8,889 nucleotides of DNA from Hyphomicrobiales bacterium (GTDB lineage Bacteria; Pseudomonadota; Alphaproteobacteria; Rhizobiales; Aestuariivirgaceae), in the NCBI GenBank assembly GCA_025356765.1, contig JANXRO010000066.1:1-8889 (forward strand), read 5' to 3'. The notes beneath the pieces are model-generated. The model did not search any database. It was not told the origin of the DNA and was given only the letters and a program-made list of their open reading frames with translations. Shown here piece after piece: positions 1-6,273 of this stretch. A program made the translations under genes and the position numbers. Every line of letters starts with the position of its first letter. Positions within the stretch are counted from its first letter, which is position 1.

Positions 1-62
1 CCACAGCTTCGGGCAAGGCCCAAAACCGTCGCGTTGAAATTACAATTTTGCCGCTGGCTTAA
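1..62 (+). CDS. C-terminal end of an OmpA-family (peptidoglycan-associated) outer membrane protein, partial
   Basis: Reading from base 3, the frame gives about 19 residues ending in TASGKAQNRRVEITILPLA and a TAA stop at 60-62; the rest lies left of the window. The run G-K-A-Q-N-R-R-V-E-I is the highly conserved end of the OmpA/MotB peptidoglycan-binding domain (PF00691), where the two arginines close the fold that binds the diaminopimelate of the cell wall. The protein is therefore probably a periplasmic or outer-membrane anchor of the OmpA, Pal or YiaD type; which one cannot be told from this fragment. It ends one base before the prmA GTG, so the two genes may be co-transcribed. The call rests on a short but distinctive motif. 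Confidence 0.8.
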   Translation, partial: TASGKAQNRRVEITILPLA

Positions 63-63
63 C

Positions 64-990
64 GTGACAGAGGCCAAATTCACGCTTGCCATCGGCGGTC
101 TTTCACATGACCAAGCCTTCCAAGAAATGTCAAAGATCGAAGATCATTTGGCCTTGGATGCTTTGGCCGTTACTATAAACGAAACTGATGAAGCCCGAGC
201 GATTTGGGAAACCGTGGCGTGGTTTGCAACAGAGGCTGAGGCCGAACAAGCGCGTTTGTTGCTAAACCCCCATGCAGTCATAGCCGCAGTGCCGCAAAAA
301 GATTGGGTGCGTGAATCACTGCTGGGCCTAAGCCCCGTAATGGCTGGGCGGTTTTTTCTTCATGGCAGCCATGATCGCGCCGTCCGCCGCGCAGGCGGCA
401 TTTCAATAGAGATCGATGCGGGCACAGCGTTTGGCACGGGCCATCACGGCACAACGGCGGGCTGTCTTTCGGCCCTGGATGATATTTTAAAACGCCACCG
501 TCCAAAACGCATTCTTGATTTGGGCACAGGAACGGGCGTTCTGGCCATTGCTGCCAACAAGACTTTGAAGGCAAAAGTTTTGGCCACAGATATTGATGCC
601 GAAGCTGTTCGCGTTACCAAACTCAATGGCGTGCTGAATGGTGTGGGCCCTCTATTACAGGGTGTGACGGCAGCGGGCCTTCACCACCACAGCATTCGCA
701 ATGCGGCCCCCTATGATTTGATTTTTGCCAATATCTTGGCTGGCCCTTTGGCGGCCTTGGCACCAGGCCTCTGTGCAATTTTGCAACCGGGTGGCCATTT
801 GATATTGTCGGGCCTAACAGTGGATCAGTTGCGCTGGGTTAAAGCCTGCTATATCAATCGAGGCCTAAGACCAACCCGAATAATCAGAAACGCAAATTGG
901 ATTGCCTTGGTGCTTACAAAAAGCAAAAGCCGCTTTTCAAAGCGGCTTTCACACAATATCGAAGGTTTGGGTTATGCCCGAGACCTATGA
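64..990 (+). CDS. prmA: Ribosomal protein L11 methyltransferase PrmA
   Basis: PrmA transfers methyl groups from S-adenosylmethionine to ribosomal protein L11 in the cytoplasm. I choose GTG 64 (308 residues) because a longer TTG start at 34 would lie inside the OmpA-family gene, read in another frame. No clear Shine-Dalgarno precedes the GTG, so coupling to the upstream stop is likely. From this start, residues 1-60 are the L11-recognition domain, ending in an acidic stretch before W-E-T-V-A-W. The linker carries the family run PVMAGRFFLHGSHD. The catalytic domain shows AFGTGHHGTT (about 122-131), the SAM-binding loop LDLGTGTG (151-158), an acidic D-I-D after the next strand, and FANIL (221-225). 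The normal fold should end near W-I-A-L-V-L (about 279-284); some 24 further residues are translated across a hairpin before TGA 988-990. Confidence 0.95.
   Translation: MTEAKFTLAIGGLSHDQAFQEMSKIEDHLALDALAVTINETDEARAIWETVAWFATEAEAEQARLLLNPHAVIAAVPQKDWVRESLLGLSPVMAGRFFLHGSHDRAVRRAGGISIEIDAGTAFGTGHHGTTAGCLSALDDILKRHRPKRILDLGTGTGVLAIAANKTLKAKVLATDIDAEAVRVTKLNGVLNGVGPLLQGVTAAGLHHHSIRNAAPYDLIFANILAGPLAALAPGLCAILQPGGHLILSGLTVDQLRWVKACYINRGLRPTRIIRNANWIALVLTKSKSRFSKRLSHNIEGLGYARDL
905..949 (-). terminator. Hairpin and T-rich tail inside the 3' end of prmA, probable terminator of the DUF1127 gene
   Basis: Bases 926-935 (AAAGCCGCTT) and 940-949 (AAGCGGCTTT) form a perfect 10-bp stem with a 4-base loop. 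Read on the minus strand, the hairpin runs straight into TTTTGCTTTTTG, a T-rich tail. Read on the plus strand it is followed by CACACAATATC, a poor tail. The element therefore suits termination of minus-strand transcripts, and the only minus gene upstream of it is the DUF1127 gene ending at 994. It lies wholly within the prmA reading frame. Whether it also halts plus-strand transcripts is unclear. Confidence 0.65.
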
Positions 991-993
991 GGC

Positions 994-1188
994 TTATTTG
1001 CCCCAAACGCTGAAGTGGATATCGCCACGGCGCACGCCAATATCGGCAAGCAACCTGTCATCAAGCTGGTGCAACTGGCGAACGGCGCGCTTGCCTGCCA
1101 CAAAATCTTTCATTCGAACCATAAGGCCGCGACCGCTATTAAACCCAGCATTGCGGGTGGTTTCACGATCCATTGATAACAAAGTCAC
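994..1188 (-). CDS. Small arginine-rich DUF1127 (YjiS-like) protein
   Basis: This is a 64-residue basic protein whose second half carries the DUF1127 signature: RQLHQLDDRLLADIGVRRGD, ending V-W-G-K. The family (PF06568) is abundant in alphaproteobacteria. Characterised members affect phosphate and carbon metabolism in Agrobacterium, and one in Rhodobacter binds RNA; which role applies here cannot be read from the sequence. The start is GTG 1188, supported by GGAG at 1199-1196 seven bases upstream. An internal ATG at 1173 would give 59 residues and has no such site. The roughly 15-residue N-terminal extension before the basic region is longer than in the shortest (about 47-residue) members. 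The gene ends 3 bp from the prmA stop, convergent, and diverges from the aminopeptidase gene across a repeat-rich 245-bp region. Confidence 0.88.
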   Translation of the reverse strand: MTLLSMDRETTRNAGFNSGRGLMVRMKDFVAGKRAVRQLHQLDDRLLADIGVRRGDIHFSVWGK

Positions 1189-1209
1189 TTTAATTCTCCA
1201 TTCGTTGAA

Positions 1210-1247
1210 TGCTGCGATGCAGCAAATTTACATGCAAATTTCACATG
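1210..1247. repeat. Small palindrome plus tandem repeat in the DUF1127 leader
   Basis: TGCTGC (1210-1215) and GCAGCA (1219-1224) are a perfect 6-bp inverted repeat around GAT. It overlaps two near-tandem copies of GCAAATTT followed by CATG, at 1222-1234 and 1234-1247, offset by 12 bp. The element lies 22-59 bases upstream of the DUF1127 GTG, within the untranslated leader if the promoter at about 1296-1301 is used. It could fold in the RNA or bind a protein; neither is shown. Confidence 0.45.
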
Positions 1248-1268
1248 GCATATTAGTCGCTGTGAGTG

Positions 1269-1305
1269 TTGCTATAAAAACTGAGTTAGGCGGCAATTAT
1301 AGCAA
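1269..1305. promoter_or_regulatory. Mirror-symmetric extended -10 elements (9-bp inverted repeat)
   Basis: TTGCTATAA at 1269-1277 and TTATAGCAA at 1297-1305 are perfect inverted repeats with a 19-bp spacer. On the minus strand the right arm reads TGCTATAAT, an extended -10 (TG-N-TATAAT) that would start DUF1127 transcripts near 1289 with a leader of about 100 bases. On the plus strand the left arm reads TGCTATAAA, a second extended -10 pointing at the aminopeptidase gene. Neither has a good -35 at normal spacing; the nearest for the minus strand is TTGGCG at a 20-bp spacing. The repeat may also be an operator. Confidence 0.45.
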
Positions 1306-1358
1306 TATTATGACGCGACCACGCCAATCTGATGATTTTAGCTCTTCTATAAAAAGCC

Positions 1359-1373
1359 TTAACAAGCCGTTAA
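1359..1373. promoter_or_regulatory. Perfect CtrA-type box TTAA-N7-TTAA
   Basis: TTAA (1359-1362), seven bases (CAAGCCG), TTAA (1370-1373) matches exactly the full consensus for the alphaproteobacterial cell-cycle regulator CtrA. It lies 60 bp upstream of the aminopeptidase ATG and about 170 bp upstream of the DUF1127 GTG, in a non-coding divergent region. A second imperfect TTAA follows around 1394-1397. The match is exact; its function is inferred. Confidence 0.5.
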
Positions 1374-1433
1374 TTGCCAATTAGTTATGCAATTTAAGCA
1401 TATCTAATCTGCGTTAAAAAAGGACACTCTGCA

Positions 1434-3215
1434 ATGCAAACGAACAAACTCAAACTCGCCGCTCTTCGCAAGCTTTTGAAAGCGCAAAATCTTTCTGGAT
1501 TCATCGTGCCGCGACAAGACGAATTTCAGGGCGAATATGTGGCCGCTTATGCCGAGCGTTTAAAGTGGCTGACTGGGTTTGCAGGCTCATGGGGCATGGC
1601 GATTGTGCTGCAGCAGAAAGCCGCAATTTTTGTTGATGGTCGTTATACAACGCAAGTTAAAGAGCAAGTTGATACAGCGCTTTTTGCGCCAAAACATTTG
1701 ATCGATGAGCCACCGAACGCTTGGATCGAGAAGGAATTAAAAAAAGGCCAACGCTTGGGCTTTGACCCCATGTTGACAACGATGGCAGATGCCAAACGCC
1801 TTTTCGCTGCATGTCATAATGTGGGGGCCGAATTTGTTGCTGTAGAAAAAAATCTCATAGACCAAATTTGGGCAGACCAGCCTGCCCGTTCACAAAAACC
1901 GCTCTCGGTTCAACCACTGAAATTTGCGGGCGTTACGGTCAAAGCAAAACTTGCAAGCTTGGCCAAAGCAATGAAACAAAGTGGCTTGGCTGCGACAGTG
2001 ATTACCGAACCTTCGTCCATCGCATGGGCATTGAACCTACGTGGCAGCGATGTTCCCTGCACGCCTGTGGTTTTAGCCTTCGCCATTATCCACCAAACAG
2101 GCAAAGCAGATCTGTTCATTGAAGCCGAACGGCTTGATGCCCAAGTGAAAGCCGCGCTGAAAACAATTGTGAATGTGCGTAAACCAAAAGATCTCAAAGC
2201 TGCGTTGAAAGCCTTCGCTAATAAAAAAATAGCCATCGACGAAAGTTCTGCACCTGAATTGGTGCGTGCCATTTTGGCGAAAGCCAAAGCACACATCATT
2301 GCCGCCCAAGATCCCTGCACCATGCCCAAAGCGCAAAAAAATAAAGTGGAACAACAAGGAGCAAGAGATGCACAATTGCGCGATGGCTTGGCACTGACAA
2401 AGTTTCTGCATTGGCTTAGCGTTGAAGCGCCGCATGGAAAATTATCCGAGGCAGACGCAGCCACACGACTTTACGAATTTCGCAAAGAAGATCAGGCCCT
2501 GCTCGATCTTTCATTTGATACAATTGCCGCAGCTGGCCCCAACGCGGCAATTCCGCACTATCATCTCAATCCGCACCATTGTCTTACGTTGAAGAACAAC
2601 GGAATTTTTCTGATTGATTCAGGTGGGCAATATCGTGATGGCACAACTGATGTCACCCGCACTGTAATCGTGGGCCAGCCAACCGATGAAATGAAAGATC
2701 GTTTCACGCGCGTGTTAAAGGGCATGATTGCACTTTCGCGTTTGCGATTTCCCAAGGGCACAACAGGCGCACATATCGATGCTTTGGCCAGAGCAAACTT
2801 GTGGGCAGCAGGCCTCGATTTTGATCACGGCACGGGCCATGGCGTTGGAAGCTATCTTTCAGTGCATGAAGGCCCTGCTCGCATCAGCAAGGCCAGCCAT
2901 GTTCCTTTGGAAGTGGGGATGATTTTATCGAACGAGCCCGGCTATTATAAACCCGGCCACTATGGCATTCGCATTGAAAACCTTTTGATCGTTCAAGAAG
3001 CCAACGCAATTGACGGGGGCGAACGCAAAATGATGGGCTTTGAAACACTCACCCTGGCACCGATTGATCGTAATTTAATCGCCCAACATTTGCTAACGCG
3101 CGAAGAGCTTCATTGGCTTGATGAATATCACGCGCGCGTGCTGCAAGAAGTTGGCCCAAAACTGGTTGGCCCCGCTGCCGCTTGGCTTAAAACGGCATGC
3201 GAGAAATTGAATTAG
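1434..3215 (+). CDS. pepP: Xaa-Pro aminopeptidase (aminopeptidase P), three-domain M24B type
   Basis: This 593-residue metallopeptidase removes an N-terminal residue preceding proline; it has no signal peptide and is probably cytoplasmic. Two creatinase-like N-terminal domains (about 5-140 and 155-305) precede the pita-bread M24 domain (about 310-530) and a short C-terminal domain (about 535-593, with HWLDEYHARV), the layout of eukaryotic XPNPEP1 and many alphaproteobacterial homologues. All five metal ligands are visible: D395 (IDSGGQYRDG), D406 (TTDVTRT), H469 (GTGHGVGS), E501 (NEPGYY) and E515 (GIRIEN). H375 (IPHYH) and H478 (SVHEGP) fit the substrate-binding histidines, so the enzyme should be active. 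ATG 1434 follows AGGA at 1421-1424 with nine bases between. The gene diverges from DUF1127 and converges with the L,D-transpeptidase gene, overlapping by 4 bp. The symbol is used in the broad sense: E. coli PepP lacks one of these domains. Confidence 0.93.
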   Translation: MQTNKLKLAALRKLLKAQNLSGFIVPRQDEFQGEYVAAYAERLKWLTGFAGSWGMAIVLQQKAAIFVDGRYTTQVKEQVDTALFAPKHLIDEPPNAWIEKELKKGQRLGFDPMLTTMADAKRLFAACHNVGAEFVAVEKNLIDQIWADQPARSQKPLSVQPLKFAGVTVKAKLASLAKAMKQSGLAATVITEPSSIAWALNLRGSDVPCTPVVLAFAIIHQTGKADLFIEAERLDAQVKAALKTIVNVRKPKDLKAALKAFANKKIAIDESSAPELVRAILAKAKAHIIAAQDPCTMPKAQKNKVEQQGARDAQLRDGLALTKFLHWLSVEAPHGKLSEADAATRLYEFRKEDQALLDLSFDTIAAAGPNAAIPHYHLNPHHCLTLKNNGIFLIDSGGQYRDGTTDVTRTVIVGQPTDEMKDRFTRVLKGMIALSRLRFPKGTTGAHIDALARANLWAAGLDFDHGTGHGVGSYLSVHEGPARISKASHVPLEVGMILSNEPGYYKPGHYGIRIENLLIVQEANAIDGGERKMMGFETLTLAPIDRNLIAQHLLTREELHWLDEYHARVLQEVGPKLVGPAAAWLKTACEKLN

Positions 3216-4807
3216 CTCGCGGGCCTTCCAAACAGCGCTTCGAACAATTTGCGATCTCGGCCATAAATATCGGTGCGGAATTCGATACCGTTCTCACTGG
3301 AAAATGCGGTTGCATAAATCAAATGAACTGGAATGCGCTGGGGCAAGTTAACCCGCGTGTTCTGTCCTGAGGCCCAAACGGCGTCAACCGCCGCATGGTC
3401 CATGCCAGTTCGTTCCAACATCGAATAAGCCAAATCTGCGGGCCGCGATAAACGAATGCAACCATGGCTGAAAGCCCGGGTTGTGCTGGCAAATTTCTCT
3501 TTTGCTGGCGTGTCATGCAGATAAATGTTGAACCTGTTCGGCAACATGAATTTAACTTTGCCCAAAGCATTTTTAGGGCCAGGCATTTGGCGGAATGTGA
3601 ACGGGAACGACCCCGCACCATATTGCGCCCAATTGATTGCTCCCCAGTTTGCCAATTTTCCACCAGCATAAACTTCAAAATCATCCGCATAGGCGAGTGG
3701 ATTGGCTTTTAGCTTTGGGAGCATTTCTTTGATGGCAAGATCATAAGGCACGGTCCAATAAGGATTGAGTTCAATATATTCCATGGATCCTGAAAATTCT
3801 GGCGTTTGCGTTGCCACTGCACCTGCCACAACATTCATGCGATCAACAATTGTGTTCGACATAACGTGTTGCAATTCAAAGGCAGCAATATTCACCAGAA
3901 AATGTTCATCGCCCAGATTGTCTGGCATCCAACGCCAGCGCTCCATATTTAAAATAATCTGCTTTTGGCGTTCATCCGGCCGGATATTCATGGCAACCAG
4001 GGTTTGCTTTCCAAGCTGCCCCTTGGCTTCCAGCCCATGGCGCACTTGAAACCGCCGCACCGCGATGGCCAGATTTTGATCATAAGCTGTTGAGCCATTA
4101 TCGGCCCATTCAAAATCACCTGTCAGGCTGAGCAGCCTTCGAACGGCCGGAATGCGGGCATCTGAACCGCCCGGCATTACATTTGGCCCCGGCCCAATTG
4201 AGGGCCAATTAATGCCCCCCGCAATCACATCAGTGTATACTTTCAGCATTTTTTTCAATGCTTGGTAATGTGAATTCTTGGGCTCAAAACCATTGAGAAA
4301 TTTATTGGCATCGGGTGCTTTTTTTAAATCTGCCAAAACTCTCTGCACGTCGATGGTTTTCGGATTCCGAAAAAGATTGGGATCAACCTTCTGAGGAACC
4401 ACCCGACCAATTTTCAAATCTGCCGCATAAGAAACTAAAATAGCTGAAAAATAAAGTTCAGCATGCGCGGCCTGTGTCAGATCACCTGTTTTTGCTGCGT
4501 CGCGTAGTTGCAACAACGTGTCTGCCGGATAATCTTGCGAGTTAAGCCCATCATAAGGAGCCATGCGAATGCGAGATACAAACTGATCCATCCGGCCTGC
4601 GTTGAACCAATAAATTGGCCCATTGCCTGCAATATAATGCGCAGTTAACGCCGGACGAATCCGCTCAATCGGAAGTTCCATGCGTTGGCCAGATGAGAGC
4701 AACTGTTTAACAGCCGCCTGCAAACTGGCCAAATCTTGGGCCTGCACTGGTGACAACACACAGAACCACATCACCAAAATTAAACTTAAGCGTTTTACAA
4801 AGTGCAT
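3212..4807 (-). CDS. Periplasmic L,D-transpeptidase of the YcbB/LdtD type
   Basis: The enzyme cross-links peptidoglycan stem peptides (3-3 links) in the periplasm. From ATG 4807 it has 531 residues. A basic N-terminus (MHFVKRL), a hydrophobic stretch and V-Q-A give a signal peptide cut near residue 23, with no lipobox. A helical scaffold domain (about 30-200) precedes a peptidoglycan-binding repeat (about 217-278, with F-Q-x-x-H-G-L), the family run NMERWRWMP (about 287-295) and the YkuD domain (about 300-500). The catalytic motif SHGCIRL holds H448 and C450, with another conserved histidine at 431 (YLHD). An earlier in-frame GTG at 4846 would overlap the upstream stop and put 13 residues before the signal peptide, so I prefer ATG 4807. 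Its candidate GGAG (4823-4820) is 12 bases away, rather far. Only 35 bp separate it from the PuuA-like gene upstream, so co-transcription is likely. Confidence 0.92.
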   Translation of the reverse strand: MHFVKRLSLILVMWFCVLSPVQAQDLASLQAAVKQLLSSGQRMELPIERIRPALTAHYIAGNGPIYWFNAGRMDQFVSRIRMAPYDGLNSQDYPADTLLQLRDAAKTGDLTQAAHAELYFSAILVSYAADLKIGRVVPQKVDPNLFRNPKTIDVQRVLADLKKAPDANKFLNGFEPKNSHYQALKKMLKVYTDVIAGGINWPSIGPGPNVMPGGSDARIPAVRRLLSLTGDFEWADNGSTAYDQNLAIAVRRFQVRHGLEAKGQLGKQTLVAMNIRPDERQKQIILNMERWRWMPDNLGDEHFLVNIAAFELQHVMSNTIVDRMNVVAGAVATQTPEFSGSMEYIELNPYWTVPYDLAIKEMLPKLKANPLAYADDFEVYAGGKLANWGAINWAQYGAGSFPFTFRQMPGPKNALGKVKFMLPNRFNIYLHDTPAKEKFASTTRAFSHGCIRLSRPADLAYSMLERTGMDHAAVDAVWASGQNTRVNLPQRIPVHLIYATAFSSENGIEFRTDIYGRDRKLFEALFGRPAS

Positions 4808-4842
4808 GATAATCAGCAGCTCCGACTCAAAAAACCAACATA

Positions 4843-6192
4843 TCACACGTTAAGCAGCAGATACTCCCGTTCCCAAGCACTAATTGTTCGGCGGAAGTGC
4901 TGCATCTCTTGATACTTCACGTCATTATAAGCTTCGCAGAATTGATCGCCTAAAATGTTGCGCAAGGCTTTGGTATAAGCCAATTTGTCGAGCGCCTCAT
5001 CCAAGCTAATGGGCAAAGTATGGGCATAGCGATAGGCCGAACCTGTAACGGGTTCTGATGGCTTAATCTTCTCTGTCATACCTAAATAACCGCAGGCTAG
5101 CGAAGCCGCAAAGGCAAGATATGGGTTTGAATCAGCACCTGCCACACGATTTTCAACGCGCAAATTAGCCGGATCAGATGAAGGCACGCGCAGCGAAACC
5201 GTGCGATTATCCACCGCCCAATGCACGTTCGTGGGGGCATCAGATTCTGGCACAAGCCTGCGATATGAATTCACATTGGGGGCAAACAATGGCAACGCTG
5301 CCGCTAAATAACGTTGCAACCCACCAATGTGATTGAGGAACTGCTTTGAAGGCTTGCCATCCCTATCCGCAAAAATATTCTTGCCAGTGCGGGCGTCTAA
5401 AACCGATTGGTGAATATGCATCGACGAACCAGGCTCGTTCTCATGCGGCTTGGCCATAAACGTGGCGTAAACATCATGCTTCAATGCCGCTTGGCGCACT
5501 GTGCGTTTGAACAAAAACACTTGGTCTGCCAATTCAAGCGGGTCGCCATGATTGAAATTAATTTCCAACTGCGCAGGCCCGCTTTCATGCGAAAGCGTAT
5601 CCACATCCAGTTCCTGGGCCTCGCACCAATCATAAATATCTTCAACAATGGGGTCAAAGTCGTTGGCGGCATCAATGCCGTAAGCTTGGCCACCGGCTTC
5701 TTTGCGTCCAGAGCGCCCAACGGCAGGATCCAAAGGATAATCAGGATCAATGTTTTTCTTTACCAGATAAAATTCAAGCTCTGGTGCCACAATCGGCTTC
5801 CAGCCCTTGTCTTTATAAAGTTGCAACACCCGTCGCAAAACACTGCGTGGTGAAATTGTCACTGGCTTATCATCAAGGTGATAAGCATCACAGATTACTT
5901 GGGCCGTGGGCTCAGTATACCAAGGCACCAATCTGATTGTGTCCACATCCGGCTGCATATAAATATCAATGGCGCTATCGCTCACTGCATCCGTGTCAGA
6001 GACAAATCGGCCATTAATTGTAAGAGTAAAAACTTCTTCGGGTACACGCAGCCCTTGCGACTTAATACCTTTGAGAAATTTCTTCGGCGGCAAAATTTTG
6101 CCCCGCGCGGTTCCAGACATATCTGCAACAAGGCACTCGACCTCGCTGATGCGATTGGAATTGATATAATCTTCAAATTTGGCTTGGCTCAT
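4843..6192 (-). CDS. puuA: Glutamine synthetase family ligase, probable gamma-glutamylputrescine synthetase (PuuA-like)
   Basis: Enzymes of this branch use ATP to join glutamate to an amine; PuuA makes gamma-glutamylputrescine, the first step of the Puu polyamine pathway in the cytoplasm. At 449 residues it is close to E. coli PuuA in length and motifs. The N-terminal beta-grasp domain (about 15-105) has D-M-S-G-x-x-R-G-K. The catalytic domain shows the metal-binding E138/E140 (PELEFY), E203 and E210 (SGPAQLEINF), H259 (MHIHQ), NVNSYRR (306-312), NRTVSLRVP with R330 and R335, and E347 (RVENRVAGADSNPYL). The adenylylated tyrosine loop of housekeeping GlnA is absent. The PuuB-like gene, divergent 81 bp away, supports a gamma-glutamyl amine pathway. 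The exact amine is not fixed by sequence: related ligases act on isopropylamine, ethanolamine or other polyamines. ATG 6192 has only a weak upstream AAG. Confidence 0.85.
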   Translation of the reverse strand: MSQAKFEDYINSNRISEVECLVADMSGTARGKILPPKKFLKGIKSQGLRVPEEVFTLTINGRFVSDTDAVSDSAIDIYMQPDVDTIRLVPWYTEPTAQVICDAYHLDDKPVTISPRSVLRRVLQLYKDKGWKPIVAPELEFYLVKKNIDPDYPLDPAVGRSGRKEAGGQAYGIDAANDFDPIVEDIYDWCEAQELDVDTLSHESGPAQLEINFNHGDPLELADQVFLFKRTVRQAALKHDVYATFMAKPHENEPGSSMHIHQSVLDARTGKNIFADRDGKPSKQFLNHIGGLQRYLAAALPLFAPNVNSYRRLVPESDAPTNVHWAVDNRTVSLRVPSSDPANLRVENRVAGADSNPYLAFAASLACGYLGMTEKIKPSEPVTGSAYRYAHTLPISLDEALDKLAYTKALRNILGDQFCEAYNDVKYQEMQHFRRTISAWEREYLLLNV

Positions 6193-6273
6193 GACACTTC
6201 ATGTGTTGTTGACGATGTGTCCAGTCTAGCCTGCCTTGTTGACGTAAAGGAAGGGGGGCCGCTAAAGAAGCTT
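6193..6273. promoter_or_regulatory. Divergent puuA-like / puuB-like promoter region with a 9-bp direct repeat
   Basis: These 81 bp separate two divergent genes and must hold both start signals unless a transcript enters from elsewhere. TTGTTGACG occurs twice, at 6206-6214 and 6236-6244, exactly 30 bp apart, about three helical turns. Each copy contains TTGACG, a good -35 hexamer, but no convincing -10 follows at 16-18 bp. A shared operator is an equally good reading. GACAC (6193-6197) and GTGTC (6217-6221) form a further short inverted repeat close to the puuA-like start. Confidence 0.4.

Noticed and set aside
34..63. Upstream TTG extension of prmA
   Set aside because: These bases encode the OmpA-family C-terminus in another frame; the ten extra residues have no PrmA character.
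902..1384. 160-codon open frame on the plus strand
   Set aside because: It runs antisense over the DUF1127 gene and across the promoter region, shows no recognisable domain, and begins inside the prmA gene.
1374..1403. TTGCCA with a GCATAT-like -10 as an aminopeptidase promoter
   Set aside because: The -10 is poor and the spacing needs 18 bp; it is not strong enough to list.
4808..4846. GTG start giving 13 more residues on the L,D-transpeptidase
   Set aside because: It would put a non-basic segment before the signal peptide, and no well-placed ribosome binding site precedes it.
5407..5853. 148-codon plus-strand open frame
   Set aside because: It is an antisense shadow of the PuuA-like gene, whose family motifs cover the same bases.
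6239..6268. TTGACG with TAAAGA 18 bp downstream as the puuB-like promoter
   Set aside because: It would start transcription at about the ATG itself, and the -10 is weak.
5878..6273. 132-residue N-terminal extension of the PuuB-like oxidase
   Set aside because: It is antisense to the ligase gene and non-coding in character; the FAD-binding loop sits at the expected distance from ATG 6274.
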